DNA of 64,000 nt, taken from assembly GCF_038630985.1 (NCBI RefSeq), contig NZ_CP152049.1, positions 7,287,570-7,351,569 on the forward strand, given 5' to 3'. How positions within the stretch are numbered: position 1 is the stretch's first letter; each line of letters starts with the position of its first letter. The notes under the pieces are model-generated. The model saw nothing but the letters and a program-made list of their open reading frames with translations, ran no database searches and was not told the DNA's origin. The stretch is from Paenibacillus sp. FSL H8-0548 (GTDB lineage Bacteria; Bacillota; Bacilli; Paenibacillales; Paenibacillaceae). This document shows, piece after piece, positions 26,765 through 36,897 of this stretch. Position numbers and translations under genes: made by a program.

Positions 26765-26789
26765 ACTCTATCACCTTCCTATTTTGTAC

Positions 26790-28351
26790 ATATATGAATC
26801 AATTTCATAATAATAAAGCCTTGCTAGGACTAGCTTCTTAAGGCATAGAAAAAGGAGTACCTCCCCAAATCTCGAATAGGTAAAGTAACCACACCATACC
26901 GAAAGAGACGAGGAGAACTCCCTATGCCATATATACGACACGAGAGCTTATTTACCCTGCAAGAGCTTTATGAAATGGAACAAAAAGATCGTTTCCTTGA
27001 GATTTTCTCTACCATCGATATTACGCCTATCTTGCGCTTGGTCAGAAAAACATCTCTTTATGGCGCTCCCGTTGAAGTGAATTACAGGGCGATGGTCTAT
27101 TCCTTAATCGTTAGAATCGTTGAACGTATTCCTACGATCAAAGATTTAATAAAGCGTCTTCAGCATGACATCCTATTCCGCTTGGATTGTGGCTTTATGC
27201 TTTCAGAAGCCATTCCTTCTGCATCTTCCTATTCCAGGCTGGTGCGCAAGATGAGCCAAAGCTATGCGCTAGAAGAAATGCAAGACCAGTTGTTAAAGCA
27301 AGCCATGGCAGAATCATTCATTACGGACGATACCGTTGCCATAGATGCAACTCATATCGAGGCTCGGGATCAAGCGCCTGCAAAGCAAGAAAAGGAAAAA
27401 CCCAAACCTAAAAAGCGTGGTCGAAAATCAAAAGCCGAACGTGAAGCTTGGCTCGAACAAAAACAAGAAGAAGAGAAACAAAAGCCAATCTTCGAGAAAG
27501 AAATCGCTGCACAACTCAGCGAGACGTTCCATGTTCTAAGGGATGAAATGCCTCTTCACCCGCAGTGGGGAATCAAGAAAAATAGTGATGGGAAAAACGT
27601 CTTTTGGTATGGCTATAAAGGTCATCTTGCAGTCGGAACCAAGAGTCAATATATCCTTGGAGCCATGCTCTCTTCTGGGAACTTGAATGATGGTAAAGCC
27701 GCGATTCCGCTCCTAAAAGGGATTGCTTTGCAGCATCCAAATTTCCATTTCAACTATGCAGCGATGGATGCAGGTTACGATTATGAGCCCATATATAAGC
27801 AAGTGCGAGAAGCGAAGGCTCATGCCGTTATCGCTTATAACCGTCGGCGAGAACCCGAACTTGTCGGGTTTGACGAACACTTCGCCCCTACCTGTGTGAG
27901 AGAGCATTCGTATCGTTACGACAGCTACGACTCGAAATATGAAACGCTCAAATACGTACGACCGAAAGAATGTGAGAGCTGTCCATTAACGCATGATTCA
28001 CTTTGCCAGAAGGTTTACAAGATGAAGATCACAATTGATCTTAGAAAGTATAGTGCTCCGGCTCGAGGCTCGAAACTTTGGAAAGAAATCGCTAAAAAAC
28101 GATCTGCAGTCGAAAGAGTGAATGCTTACCTAAAGGAATTCTTCCAGTTGAACAATGTAAGACATCGAACAGGTCAAAAAGCGAAAGCACATTTTAACTT
28201 GGTAACGCTGGTTTATAATTGCACAAAGTTAGCATGCGATCGTCTAAGTCGCCAATTACAAGAAGTAGCAGCATAATTTAAAAAACGAAAATGCTCACAT
28301 TCGGTTAGTCTACGATTCTTTAACTATGCATTATGAAATTGATTCATATAT
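26790..28351 (+). mobile_element. IS1182-type insertion sequence (complete)
   Basis: A 1562-bp element bounded by a perfect 22-bp inverted repeat, 26790-26811 and 28330-28351, with one full-length transposase gene inside. The outermost four bases of each end are ATAT, which is self-complementary. These may therefore be a 4-bp target duplication rather than part of the 18-bp terminal repeat proper. The element sits between ectB and ectC, with its transposase oriented against the ectoine operon. The gene appears intact, suggesting a recent insertion. Confidence 0.85.
26924..28276 (+). CDS. IS1182-family transposase
   Basis: A 450-residue DDE transposase. An N-terminal region resembles DUF772-type transposase starts (RAMVYSLIVRIVERIPTIKDL). 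A basic lysine-rich linker follows (about residues 145-190). Catalytic blocks include TDDTVAIDATHIEARD and AAMDAGYDYEPIYKQ, and the C-terminal KKRSAVERVNAYLKEFFQL carries the final glutamate and arginine region. No frameshift or stop was found, so it may be active. Confidence 0.92.
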   Translation: MPYIRHESLFTLQELYEMEQKDRFLEIFSTIDITPILRLVRKTSLYGAPVEVNYRAMVYSLIVRIVERIPTIKDLIKRLQHDILFRLDCGFMLSEAIPSASSYSRLVRKMSQSYALEEMQDQLLKQAMAESFITDDTVAIDATHIEARDQAPAKQEKEKPKPKKRGRKSKAEREAWLEQKQEEEKQKPIFEKEIAAQLSETFHVLRDEMPLHPQWGIKKNSDGKNVFWYGYKGHLAVGTKSQYILGAMLSSGNLNDGKAAIPLLKGIALQHPNFHFNYAAMDAGYDYEPIYKQVREAKAHAVIAYNRRREPELVGFDEHFAPTCVREHSYRYDSYDSKYETLKYVRPKECESCPLTHDSLCQKVYKMKITIDLRKYSAPARGSKLWKEIAKKRSAVERVNAYLKEFFQLNNVRHRTGQKAKAHFNLVTLVYNCTKLACDRLSRQLQEVAA

Positions 28352-28362
28352 CTTTCATTTAT

Positions 28363-29694
28363 TTATGCATTTATCTTAATCTTAGCGACTGCCGTATTCT
28401 TTACTGCTTTATTTTCGGTATCTATAACTTGCTTCAAAGCTTGCTCCATAATCGTAAGTCCCTGCTTCAAAACGGCGTCCTCAATTGTAAGCGGAGGCAT
28501 GAGCTTTGCCACCTCATCGTAAGGTCCTGAGGTTTCCATAATTAAACCATTATCAAACGCTTCTGCACACAGTCTCGCCGCTAGCTTTGGTTGTCGGAAG
28601 GCCATCCCTACTATAAATCCCTTACCTTTAACTTCGCTAATCCAATCTGGGTAGTCCATCGCCAGACGTTTCAAACAAGCAAGTATGACGTCGGACTTGC
28701 GCTTGATATCCTTTTGGAATTCATTGGACTTCCAATATTGGAGTGCCTCTGTAGCTGCTACAAAGCCAAGATTATTGCCACGGAATGTACCATTATGCTC
28801 GCCCGGGCTCCAAATGTCATACTCCGGCTTGATGAGCGTCAATGCGAGAGGAAGTCCATAACCGCCAATTGATTTCGACAAGCAAACGATATCCGGATTA
28901 ATGCCTGAATCCTCAAAACTAAAAAACGTTCCTGTGCGTCCACAGCCCATTTGCACGTCGTCAACGATAAGCAGCATTTTATGCTTGCGGCAAATCTGCT
29001 CGACCTTGCGTAGCCATTCAGAGGAAGCGCTGTTTAGTCCTCCTTCGCCCTGCAATGTTTCCAAAATAACCGCTGCTGGAAGATCAATACCGCTTCCTGG
29101 GTCATCCAGAAGCTTCTCCAGCATAAAGGACGTATCCATTGATTCACCAAAGTAACCGTCGTAAGGCATGAAGGTCGTACCCCCAAGGTGTAATCCAGCC
29201 CCTGCTCTCTTGAAACGATTTCCTGTCGCTGACAAAGAACCCTGTGTCATGCCGTGAAATGCGTTCGTAAAGCATATGACGTTCGTTCGTCCCGTCACTT
29301 TACGTGCCGTTTTCAATGCGCTCTCCACCGTATTGGTTCCGGTAGGACCAGGAAACATTACCTTATAATTCAGTCCTCTCGGTTGCAAGATTACCTCATT
29401 AAATGTTAACAAGAATGTTTCTTTTGCCTTTGTAGCCATATCTAGGCTATGGGCTATCCCATCCTCCAGCAAGTAATCGATCAGCTTCGTCCGTATATTG
29501 GAATCGTTATGCCCATAATTCAATGCGCCTGCACCGGCAAAAAAGTCAATATAGCACTTCCCGTTAACATCCCACATTTTCGCATTGCTCGCCTTCGTAA
29601 ATACCGTTCGGAAGCTGCGGCAATAGCTGCGAACCTCCGACTCCATTTGTTCAAATACACTCATTTTATCTGTTTGCTGCTGCATTTGATTCAT
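28363..29694 (-). CDS. ectB: Diaminobutyrate-2-oxoglutarate transaminase (EctB)
   Basis: 443 residues of the class-III PLP-dependent aminotransferases. It converts aspartate semialdehyde to L-2,4-diaminobutyrate, the first step of ectoine synthesis. The PLP lysine is in [15 protein letters not shown], and the substrate and cofactor region [19 protein letters not shown] is visible. GGAGGG precedes the ATG. The stop codon lies 12 bases from the IS right end, so the gene itself is intact but is now followed by the IS instead of ectC. The final 20 residues are alanine- and lysine-rich. Confidence 0.95.
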   Translation of the reverse strand: MNQMQQQTDKMSVFEQMESEVRSYCRSFRTVFTKASNAKMWDVNGKCYIDFFAGAGALNYGHNDSNIRTKLIDYLLEDGIAHSLDMATKAKETFLLTFNEVILQPRGLNYKVMFPGPTGTNTVESALKTARKVTGRTNVICFTNAFHGMTQGSLSATGNRFKRAGAGLHLGGTTFMPYDGYFGESMDTSFMLEKLLDDPGSGIDLPAAVILETLQGEGGLNSASSEWLRKVEQICRKHKMLLIVDDVQMGCGRTGTFFSFEDSGINPDIVCLSKSIGGYGLPLALTLIKPEYDIWSPGEHNGTFRGNNLGFVAATEALQYWKSNEFQKDIKRKSDVILACLKRLAMDYPDWISEVKGKGFIVGMAFRQPKLAARLCAEAFDNGLIMETSGPYDEVAKLMPPLTIEDAVLKQGLTIMEQALKQVIDTENKAVKNTAVAKIKINA

Positions 29695-29727
29695 CTTATA
29701 CCCTCCTTATTTCTCTTGTATAATCAA

Positions 29728-30246
29728 TTAATGATGGCTACGCTTACGAAGCGGACCGATACGAAACAACAGCTCTGGCTCATGGTTCATCCCTACTGGG
29801 AATAGGTGCTTGCCGTAGTGCTCGGCTACTTTGCATTCCGTTCCGTGTTCTGCTGCAAGACCCGTAAATAGCCTTCTGGAGGGAATATTTTCAGGTGCGA
29901 TGGTTGCTTCGACGTACCGTATATGTTCATTTCCCTTACGGTTCAATAGCTCTTGCAGCATTGCCTTCGCAATGCCTCGTCCTCTGAATTTCTCGCTTAC
30001 GGCTACCTGCCAAACGAACAACGTATCCTCCTTATCAGGACACCGGTAACCGGACATAAAACCTTGAATATCCGTCCCGCTACAAGCAACCGCACACGTA
30101 TCTCGAAATATATCGCAAAGCATGATATAGCTGTACGGAGAATTTAAATCAAGCGAGCCCGCATCCCTAATGAGCTGCCATACAACTGAACCGTCACTGG
30201 TGTCAGGAGCGCGCAGACTAAAGCATTCAGTTTCATTATGCTTCAA
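29728..30246 (-). CDS. ectA: Diaminobutyrate acetyltransferase (EctA)
   Basis: A GNAT-fold enzyme of about 172 residues that acetylates L-2,4-diaminobutyrate, the middle step between EctB and EctC. The acetyl-CoA loop is VSEKFRGRGIAKAMLQELL, and VEATIAPENIPSRRLFTGLA follows as in EctA. The preferred start is TTG at 30246, five bases after GGGAGGTGA; an earlier GTG lies inside that box. It follows the ehu transporter genes, making a joint uptake and synthesis operon. Confidence 0.93.
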   Translation of the reverse strand: MKHNETECFSLRAPDTSDGSVVWQLIRDAGSLDLNSPYSYIMLCDIFRDTCAVACSGTDIQGFMSGYRCPDKEDTLFVWQVAVSEKFRGRGIAKAMLQELLNRKGNEHIRYVEATIAPENIPSRRLFTGLAAEHGTECKVAEHYGKHLFPVGMNHEPELLFRIGPLRKRSHH

Positions 30247-30287
30247 ACTTCTCACCTCCCTTTGTTTAAATGCCCTGATGTACTTTT

Positions 30288-31142
30288 CTAAAGAAACCGC
30301 TGTAAAAATGCTTGCAGACGTTCACTTTTCGGGTTTCTAAACAGTTCTTCCGGAGTCCCTTGCTCAACAATAAGACCTTCCGCCCCGAAAATAACACGAT
30401 CCGCTACCTCGCGGGCAAACTCCATTTCATGCGTTATAAGCATCATTGCCATCTGGCCCTCTAGAGCGATTTCTTTGATGACGGACAACACTTCGCCAAC
30501 AAGCTCAGGATCTAGGGCAGAGGTTACCTCGTCGAATACCATCACCTTCGGCTGCATGACCAGCGCCCTCGCAATCGCCACACGTTGCTTTTGCCCACCG
30601 GAGAGCTGAGATGGATATACATGCAGCTTCTGTTCCAATCCGACCTTGCGAAGCATCATAACAGCCCGATCCTCAGCCTCTTCCTTTGATAATCCAAGTA
30701 CAGATCTGGGAGCCATCGTCACATTACACAACACCGTCAAATGAGGGAATAAGTTGAAATGCTGAAAGACCATCCCTACTTTGCCGCGCATTTTTCGCAG
30801 GTGCTTTTCATTGGCCCGAACCAGCTTCCCCTTTAGTTCCATTTGCCATAATGGTTCATCTTCAATTGTAATCGTCCCTGAAGATGGCTCCTCTAGCGTC
30901 ATCAGCATCCTGCCAAGCGTTGTCTTGCCGGAACCGCTAGGTCCAATAAGCGCAATTTTTTCTCCCGGAAATATATCCAAGTCAATTCCTTTAATAACTT
31001 GCAGATCCCCGAAACTTTTCTGTATGGACTGATAACGAACCATTGGATTCGTTTGCGAAGTTCTTGTTAATTCGATCAATCGACCATCTCCAGGTGATTT
31101 TTCCTCTTCGGGCATGATGCTTCTTTCTAGCTGTGCGTTCAT
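30288..31142 (-). CDS. ehuA: Ectoine/hydroxyectoine ABC transporter, ATPase (EhuA)
   Basis: A 284-residue polar amino-acid-type ATPase with Walker [10 protein letters not shown], signature [15 protein letters not shown], Walker [15 protein letters not shown] and H-loop [12 protein letters not shown]. An N-terminal extension of about 30 residues is variable. It overlaps the preceding permease gene by four bases. The assignment to EhuA rather than a generic amino acid importer rests on the adjacent ectABCD genes, the usual context of ehuABCD. Confidence 0.88.
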   Translation of the reverse strand: MNAQLERSIMPEEEKSPGDGRLIELTRTSQTNPMVRYQSIQKSFGDLQVIKGIDLDIFPGEKIALIGPSGSGKTTLGRMLMTLEEPSSGTITIEDEPLWQMELKGKLVRANEKHLRKMRGKVGMVFQHFNLFPHLTVLCNVTMAPRSVLGLSKEEAEDRAVMMLRKVGLEQKLHVYPSQLSGGQKQRVAIARALVMQPKVMVFDEVTSALDPELVGEVLSVIKEIALEGQMAMMLITHEMEFAREVADRVIFGAEGLIVEQGTPEELFRNPKSERLQAFLQRFL

Positions 31143-31819
31143 CGTTTTTCTCCTCCCCCTGGATGCTCGTGCCGAAGCATTCGTTTTTCCAGCTGGCGTA
31201 TACCGTATGAAAAGATCAAACTAACGATTAAAAACAACAGACCGACAACAGTATATGGTTCAAATACGCGGTAGGAGACAGATGCCTCGCTTTTTGCGGT
31301 CAGCAGCAGTTCTACAAGCGTGATGGCTGACAAGGTTGGCGTCTCTTTAAATATAACAATCAAATAGTTGCCCATCATTGGGATGATGGGAGGCAGCGCT
31401 TGCGGCAATATAACGGACAGCCACGTCTTGCGCTTTGATAAATGGAGGGCTGTTGATGCTTCCCATTGTCCGCGCGGTACAGCATCGATGCCGGAACGAA
31501 ATACCTCGGACATATAAGTTCCATAATGAAGTCCTAAAGCGAAAACACCTGTTACAAATGCAGACATCGCGAGTCCCGTCAGCATCGGTACGCTGTAATA
31601 AAGAAAGAAAACTTGAACGAGCAGCGGCGTGCTTCGGATAAATTCAACAATGGAGCGAATGGTCCATCTAATCGGTCTATAAGCCGAACGTCCAGCAAGT
31701 GCAAAAACTAAACCGATTAAAATTGAAATTAAGAACCCCAGTAGCGTAGCGCCCAGTGTAACCAAAAAGGCATTTAACAGCTTCGGAAGCAATTCAATGA
31801 CATAATCCCATTTCCACAA
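31139..31819 (-). CDS. ehuD: Ectoine/hydroxyectoine ABC transporter, permease (EhuD)
   Basis: A permease of about 226 residues with five helices of the His/Glu/Gln family. The EAA loop is present ([20 protein letters not shown]), as is the [15 protein letters not shown] helix. A TTG at 31819 with GGAGGTG nine bases upstream is the likely start; an in-frame TTG six codons earlier overlaps the ribosome binding site. It pairs with the next permease (EhuC) as a heterodimer. Which of the two is C and which is D follows gene order convention. Confidence 0.85.
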   Translation of the reverse strand: MWKWDYVIELLPKLLNAFLVTLGATLLGFLISILIGLVFALAGRSAYRPIRWTIRSIVEFIRSTPLLVQVFFLYYSVPMLTGLAMSAFVTGVFALGLHYGTYMSEVFRSGIDAVPRGQWEASTALHLSKRKTWLSVILPQALPPIIPMMGNYLIVIFKETPTLSAITLVELLLTAKSEASVSYRVFEPYTVVGLLFLIVSLIFSYGIRQLEKRMLRHEHPGGGEKR

Positions 31820-31827
31820 TTCACGTT

Positions 31828-32478
31828 TCACCTCCAAACCGTAAGCTTGCGTTCAAGCAAGCGGGCCGAAAAGGAAATAAACGCGGATAATACAAAATAG
31901 ATGAGTAAAAGCAAACCGAATATTTGTGGCGTCCAGGTATAGTAATTATTCCGAATGATCATGGCTTCAAACGTAAGATCCGACAGTGTTATAAAATAGA
32001 CAAGTGAAGTCGCCTTTAACAATTCAATCATCAAATTTGCGAACGGCGGCACCATCCTCGTAACAGCTTGAGGCAAAATAATTCGAAACATACGCATGCT
32101 TCCTGATAAATTCAGCGCTACTCCGGCTTCGTACTGTCCCTTTGGCACGGCTGCAATCGAGCTTCTAACGATCTCCGATCCATATGCGCCAATATTCAAA
32201 CCGATCGCAAGCACGGCCGCTGTTAACTTAGAAAGCTCAATATCAAGAAACGGTAGTGCAAAATAGACCCAAAACAATAGAACGAGTAACGAACAAGCCC
32301 TAAATACTTCAACGTACACGTTAGCTACGCCTCTAATGATGGTGTGACGGGACGAGCATGCAAGTCCAGCCGCCGCCGCGAGAATTAACGATACGATTGA
32401 CGACAACGCGGCTACCTGCAGAGTAATTAGCGTTCCGTCAAGCAATAAAGGAAGCCATTCCAACCATGGCGCGTTCAT
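31828..32478 (-). CDS. ehuC: Ectoine/hydroxyectoine ABC transporter, permease (EhuC)
   Basis: 216 residues with five helices, and an EAA loop GQYEAGVALNLSGSMRMFRI typical of polar amino-acid-type permeases. Its ATG lies one base after the ehuB stop, and no strong ribosome binding site is visible, so translation is probably coupled to ehuB. It forms the membrane channel with EhuD. Confidence 0.85.
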   Translation of the reverse strand: MNAPWLEWLPLLLDGTLITLQVAALSSIVSLILAAAAGLACSSRHTIIRGVANVYVEVFRACSLLVLLFWVYFALPFLDIELSKLTAAVLAIGLNIGAYGSEIVRSSIAAVPKGQYEAGVALNLSGSMRMFRIILPQAVTRMVPPFANLMIELLKATSLVYFITLSDLTFEAMIIRNNYYTWTPQIFGLLLLIYFVLSAFISFSARLLERKLTVWR

Positions 32479-32479
32479 C

Positions 32480-33355
32480 TCAAGATTTACAGAGCTGAGC
32501 AGCAGTAGTATCCTGTGGAAGCTCTTGTTCCGTGAAACCGAATTGGCTTAATATTTCCAGCAGCTCACCGGATTCTTTCATTTTATTAAGCTCAGCATTG
32601 TATGCGGCTTGGAATGCTTCGTCCCCAAAGCGAAAAGCGGTTGCACCATAACCGCGAATGCTCTCGCCATCCACAGTAGGCTGCTCAAAATCCATAACTC
32701 GTTCCAACATGTTGTCGTTCGCTGCTTCCAAACGGGATTGCAACGCAGGACCTGTCATTGTCATCGCATCGGCACGTCCCGATTGTAGGGCACTAATCGC
32801 TGCATCTTGGTCCGGTACGATAAGCATGCGATTTTCCGGTATTCCGGAAGCCTTCAAATAATCCACCTCGACTGCTCCGGCCATGACCGCAACCTTAGCA
32901 TCGGCATGCTCAGCAATGGATCGGTAGCTAATAAGCCCTAGCGGATTGCCAGTTTTCACAGCGAGTCCTTCCCCGATACTGTATTCCGGATCAGCAAACA
33001 ATACAGCCTCGCAGCGATCCTCTTTAATGAACATTCCAGCAGTAATCAAGTCAAATCGTTTGGCTTGCAGGCCAGCAATCAACGAAGTAAACTCCGTCAA
33101 TTCTCCCCTCAGTTCATCGATCTCCAACCGTTTCAAAATTATTCGAGCAATCTCAACTGCTTCCCCCGTTAATTCGCCGCTTTCGTTTTTGTAGGCATAC
33201 GGCTTCTCATTCGCGAAGCCTACAGTTATGTACCCCTGCTGCTGTGCTTGAGCCAGCGTATCCGTTGCCCCCTCGTTATTGCTTCCACAAGCCGCTAACA
33301 ACAGCATAGACATCGTAAATAAAATAGACAAATATTTCCACAAACTTTTCCACAT
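32480..33355 (-). CDS. ehuB: Ectoine/hydroxyectoine binding lipoprotein (EhuB)
   Basis: 291 residues: a lipoprotein signal peptide with lipobox LLAAC at about residue 23, then a bilobed family-3 solute-binding domain (GFANEKPYAYKNESGELTGE, and SGRADAMTMTGPALQSRLEA). It captures ectoines outside the membrane for EhuACD. Neighbour genes make this the substrate; the fold alone would fit many polar amino acids. The ATG at 33355 abuts its AGAGG box, so a TTG four codons later may be the true start. First gene of the ehuBCDA-ectABCD cluster. Confidence 0.87.
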   Translation of the reverse strand: MWKSLWKYLSILFTMSMLLLAACGSNNEGATDTLAQAQQQGYITVGFANEKPYAYKNESGELTGEAVEIARIILKRLEIDELRGELTEFTSLIAGLQAKRFDLITAGMFIKEDRCEAVLFADPEYSIGEGLAVKTGNPLGLISYRSIAEHADAKVAVMAGAVEVDYLKASGIPENRMLIVPDQDAAISALQSGRADAMTMTGPALQSRLEAANDNMLERVMDFEQPTVDGESIRGYGATAFRFGDEAFQAAYNAELNKMKESGELLEILSQFGFTEQELPQDTTAAQLCKS

Positions 33356-34142
33356 CCTCTACATTTATTTTTGAACACCTAATAAGGCTAACATCTATTC
33401 CCTGGCAGGTCATTTCCCGAATTGCGTGATAATTCCGTATATTTACCATTCTCGTTGGCAGGGGGATACTCACTCAACAAGAACGCCTAATTCCTTCCAC
33501 ATCCTCGATAATCATACACGATTGGACAGTTTGATTATTGCTCTATGTATGTTATATAAGATTTATTTATAAATTTAAATCTCACACGAAAGAACGAAAC
33601 TTTCTCATCCCCCCCTCTCCACTCGCATAGTAATTAAGCTAATAATCAAGCTATATAATCATTTTTCCACTGACATATATCGTCATGAAAACTGAAAATA
33701 TTCAAATCCCAAAACATCTCATATACGTGATTATTATTAGTTTTTATTATAAATATTCATTCCTTCTTTTTCATTGAATCTATAAAGCCCATTTAAGGCA
33801 AAATAGATCAAACAATCGAATCTGAATTTCGACTTAATCAAGTTATATAGGTTAATGAGCTCTCGATCATTAGTCTTTTCATATCATTCATCAAAGGAGC
33901 AAATCATGAAAGAAAGATTGTTCAAGGACAGATCATTAATTTTAATGTCGGTTTTGTATGGGTAAAAGGGCAACTGCAACGAAAAACAACCTCCCAAAAA
34001 TATCTTTTTTACGTTCTTTTCTTTTGATAGACACCTAATAGTTCTCGGCAATGCTAATCATCACGAGCCCGCTAACTTATAACAAACGACAAAATATGCT
34101 AGAATTTGATAATGACCTTGCTCTGAATAGATGGACAGGAAG
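33356..34142. other. AT-rich intergenic region upstream of ehuB
   Basis: Nearly 800 bases without a gene I can support. The left part must hold the promoter of the ectoine operon, but I could not pick a clear sigma-A match. The rest is AT-rich and featureless except for one short frame with a good ribosome binding site at 33906-33965. Confidence 0.5.
33906..33965 (+). other. 19-codon frame with a strong ribosome binding site
   Basis: AAAGGAG lies five bases before an ATG that opens MKERLFKDRSLILMSVLYG and then stops. The sequence resembles the first residues of a membrane transporter cut short, or it may be a leader peptide. Nothing that it could control follows within 190 bases except the dead IS3 remnant. 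Confidence 0.3.
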
Positions 34143-34680
34143 AAGCCTCTAAAATAAATTATGGAGGGTTTATACGGAGCAACGGAAGAAATTCGCAAGG
34201 CATTTAAGGACCAGGTGGTCGTACGTATTTTGACTGAAGAATTACCCGCTTCTGAAACGACCAAGGAACTAAGCGTGCACAATACGACGGTTAATAACTG
34301 GTTAAAGTTGTATAAACAAGACGGTGAATCATCACTACCTGACAGCGGAAATCGAAATCTTAAAGCAGATGATGAGGAAATACGTAAGCTACATAAGTAA
34401 TAAACTGATTGCGGATTGTAAAGATGTGCCAGGCTCTCCATGTCTCTCGAATCGGCTATTATGCTTATGTGAAGCGACTCGAAAGCAATTGAAATGTAGA
34501 AATCGGACGTTGCTAGATACGATCCGAAAAACCCATCATGTTAGCCGAATGATATACGAATCACCGCAAATCACATAGATTTACTACCAGCTAGCCGAGG
34601 CCGTATAGTCCACCTCATGCAAGCGAATATAATATGGTCAGAAATGTATGACACTGTTATACACAAATACAAAAAAGGCT
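34143..34680 (+). pseudogene. Remnant of an IS3-family element (orfA and pieces of orfB)
   Basis: From 34161 an 80-codon frame gives an IS3 orfA-like helix-turn-helix protein (GATEEIRKAFKDQVVVRILT, then VHNTTVNNWLKLYKQDG) that stops early. After it, orfB-like scraps appear in different frames: ALHVSRIGYYAYVKRLESN near 34430 and LLDTIRKTHHVSRMIYESPQ near 34515. No catalytic DDE blocks remain. This is an old, inactive insertion. Confidence 0.75.
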
Positions 34681-34772
34681 TGCTTGCAGCCTAGTCATGA
34701 ATATTCACTTTATTAAAGATGATCCTTTGCATGTCTAAAAGTGACATTTATACTGGAGACAATGCAGTTTGC

Positions 34773-34815
34773 AAAAAAAATCAGCACCCCTGTGAAAAAT
34801 AATAGGAGTGCTGAT
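34773..34815 (-). terminator. Intrinsic terminator after uspA
   Basis: On the minus strand an 11-base arm containing ATCAGCAC pairs with its complement (one mismatch) and is followed by eight T residues. It lies 15 bases past the uspA stop. Confidence 0.88.
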
Positions 34816-34830
34816 GATCTACTTCTATAA

Positions 34831-35250
34831 TTATTTAACAACGATAACTGGACACTGTACTCTCTTAACAACTTTATGACTGACGCTACCCATAACAAAT
34901 TCTTGCAAAGCATTTAGCCCTCGGCTACCTATAATGACCAAATCCACTTTTTCATTATTTGCATATTCTACAATTACCGGACCTGGGTCGCCGGTAATGA
35001 TCTTCATTTGATGATTCACATTTTTAGCGGAAAGCAGTTCTTTAACAGGAATCAACTTTTGATTTCGTTTCAACTCTAATTCTTCATGGTTTTGAGAATG
35101 AAGAACTTCACTTTTTATTTTAGACATGTCCGCCACGAATAGGATTTCAACGATGGAATCTGGAATTAATGATGCAATATTCGCAGCTTCCTGGGCTGCC
35201 CGAATAGAGTTTTTCGATCCATCAGCAGCTAATAAGATACGTTGATACAT
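34831..35250 (-). CDS. Universal stress protein (UspA family)
   Basis: A 139-residue UspA-fold protein. It starts with a YQRILLAADGSKNS strand and ends with the ATP-binding type signature GSRGLNALQEFVMGSVSHKV, followed by CPVIVVK. Such proteins bind ATP or act in stress responses. It directly follows the SulP transporter gene on the same strand with an 18-base gap; SulP-UspA pairs are common in Firmicutes and suggest control of the transporter. ATG at 35250 has a GGGGAGAG box; another ATG lies two codons upstream. Confidence 0.9.
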   Translation of the reverse strand: MYQRILLAADGSKNSIRAAQEAANIASLIPDSIVEILFVADMSKIKSEVLHSQNHEELELKRNQKLIPVKELLSAKNVNHQMKIITGDPGPVIVEYANNEKVDLVIIGSRGLNALQEFVMGSVSHKVVKRVQCPVIVVK

Positions 35251-35268
35251 CCTCATCTCTCCCCTTCA

Positions 35269-36732
35269 TTAGTGTGCTTTTAATTGTGCATTTGCGTCGT
35301 GGTATACCGCTAATTTATCTATAATTTTTTTACTTGATGCATTTAGTCCTTTAATCGTGACATGATTATTGTTTTCACGATATTTGATAACTACTTTATC
35401 TACTGCGCCTACGCCGGAATCGTCCCAGATATGTGCATTGGAGAAATCAATAACAATATTCGTATCAGTAACATTAAAGTTAAAGGCTTTTATAAATCCT
35501 TCTACAGAGGCAAAAAACAATTGACCCGTTACATCAAATATTACCTCTTTATTGGCCTGTCGTTGTCGAACCTCTAGCTTTGAGATTTTCGCTACAAAGA
35601 AGACAGCCGCGAGAATGACACCAGCTATAACTCCTTTGGAGAGGTCATGCGTTGCGACAACTATAATTACAGTAGTCAACATAACAATGGCGTCTGTCTT
35701 AGGGGCTTTACGCAAGTATGAAAATGACGACCAATCAAACGTGCCAATGGATACCATGATCATAATCCCAACTAAAACAGGCATCGGTATTTGTACAACT
35801 AATCCGCCCAATACAAGAATCAGGAATATTAAGAACAGTCCTGCAACCAAAGTGGATAATCTGCCGCGGCCTCCAGATTTGACGTTGATCACTGACTGCC
35901 CGATCATGGCACATCCAGCCATGCCACCAAAGAAGCCCGTGATAATATTCGCGATACCTTGTCCTCTGGATTCTCTGTTCTTATTGCTTTCTGTTCCTGA
36001 CATATCATCAACGATAGAGGATGTAAGCAACGTTTCTAATAATCCGACAATCGCTAAAGCAATTGAATAAGGAAAGATGATTTGTAACGTCTCAAGGTTA
36101 AACGGAATGTCCGGAATGAAGAAGGAAGGCAGAGATTGAGTGATTTCCCCCAAATCCCCAACCGTACCTAAATTTAAGTCTCCCCAGATAACTACCGCTG
36201 TAAGGGCAACGATAGCGATCAGAGGAGATGGTATGGCTTTGAAAAATCGAGGCAATACATATACAATAAACAAAGTAATAGCGACAAATACATATGTCAA
36301 AGTTGATATCCCTACAAAATGAGGAACCTGCGCCATAAATATCAGAATTGCGAGTGCGTTAACAAATCCGATCATAACCGCTCGTGGTATAAACTTCATT
36401 ACCTTTGCAATCTTGAATATCCCAAAAATAAGCTGTATGATTCCAGTGAGTATAGTTGCGGCCAATAAATATTGTAATCCATGTTCTTTAACTAGTGGGA
36501 CCATGAGTAGAGCCATTGCACCAGTAGCGGCAGAAATCATACCTGGACGCCCGCCTACAAATGCTATAATAACTGCGATACTAAAAGAGGCATATAGACC
36601 AACCATGGGATCGACACCGGCAATAATTGAAAAGGCAATCGCTTCAGGAATGAGTGCCAAGGCTACAACAATTCCGGCAAGCACATCGCCCTTTATGTTG
36701 GAGAACCATTCCCTTTTAATTCTTTCAATCAC
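35269..36732 (-). CDS. SulP-family anion transporter with STAS domain
   Basis: About 487 residues. An 11-14 helix transport domain opens with the SulP signature [20 protein letters not shown] and contains [22 protein letters not shown]-terminal STAS domain (about 400-485) has [18 protein letters not shown], where the serine is the usual phosphorylation-type site. SulP proteins carry sulfate, bicarbonate or other anions; this short bacterial type is often called a bicarbonate or sulfate transporter, and the substrate is open. GTG at 36732 after AAGGAG is the likely start, with another GTG four codons earlier. Confidence 0.9.
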   Translation of the reverse strand: MIERIKREWFSNIKGDVLAGIVVALALIPEAIAFSIIAGVDPMVGLYASFSIAVIIAFVGGRPGMISAATGAMALLMVPLVKEHGLQYLLAATILTGIIQLIFGIFKIAKVMKFIPRAVMIGFVNALAILIFMAQVPHFVGISTLTYVFVAITLFIVYVLPRFFKAIPSPLIAIVALTAVVIWGDLNLGTVGDLGEITQSLPSFFIPDIPFNLETLQIIFPYSIALAIVGLLETLLTSSIVDDMSGTESNKNRESRGQGIANIITGFFGGMAGCAMIGQSVINVKSGGRGRLSTLVAGLFLIFLILVLGGLVVQIPMPVLVGIMIMVSIGTFDWSSFSYLRKAPKTDAIVMLTTVIIVVATHDLSKGVIAGVILAAVFFVAKISKLEVRQRQANKEVIFDVTGQLFFASVEGFIKAFNFNVTDTNIVIDFSNAHIWDDSGVGAVDKVVIKYRENNNHVTIKGLNASSKKIIDKLAVYHDANAQLKAH

Positions 36733-36897
36733 GTTTACTTTCACTCCTTATTTTTTTATTGTGACTTTTAACTCTCATAAAAGTCTGGTTCCATATTAGG
36801 CAAATTCATTTTACCATCAAAGAGACCAAAAAGGAACCTTTTTAGTCCGTTTAAAAGTATGATATAAAAATGGCTTTGGCAGTTAGGAGAACATCTT

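Noticed and set aside
26417..26810. Plus-strand frames of up to 126 codons opposite ectC
   Set aside because: Antisense to a certain gene, with no start signal and no protein-like pattern.
28351..28362. Obvious non-palindromic target duplication of the IS1182-type element
   Set aside because: Bases outside the 22-bp ends (GTAC on the left, CTTT on the right) do not match; only the ATAT explanation remains.
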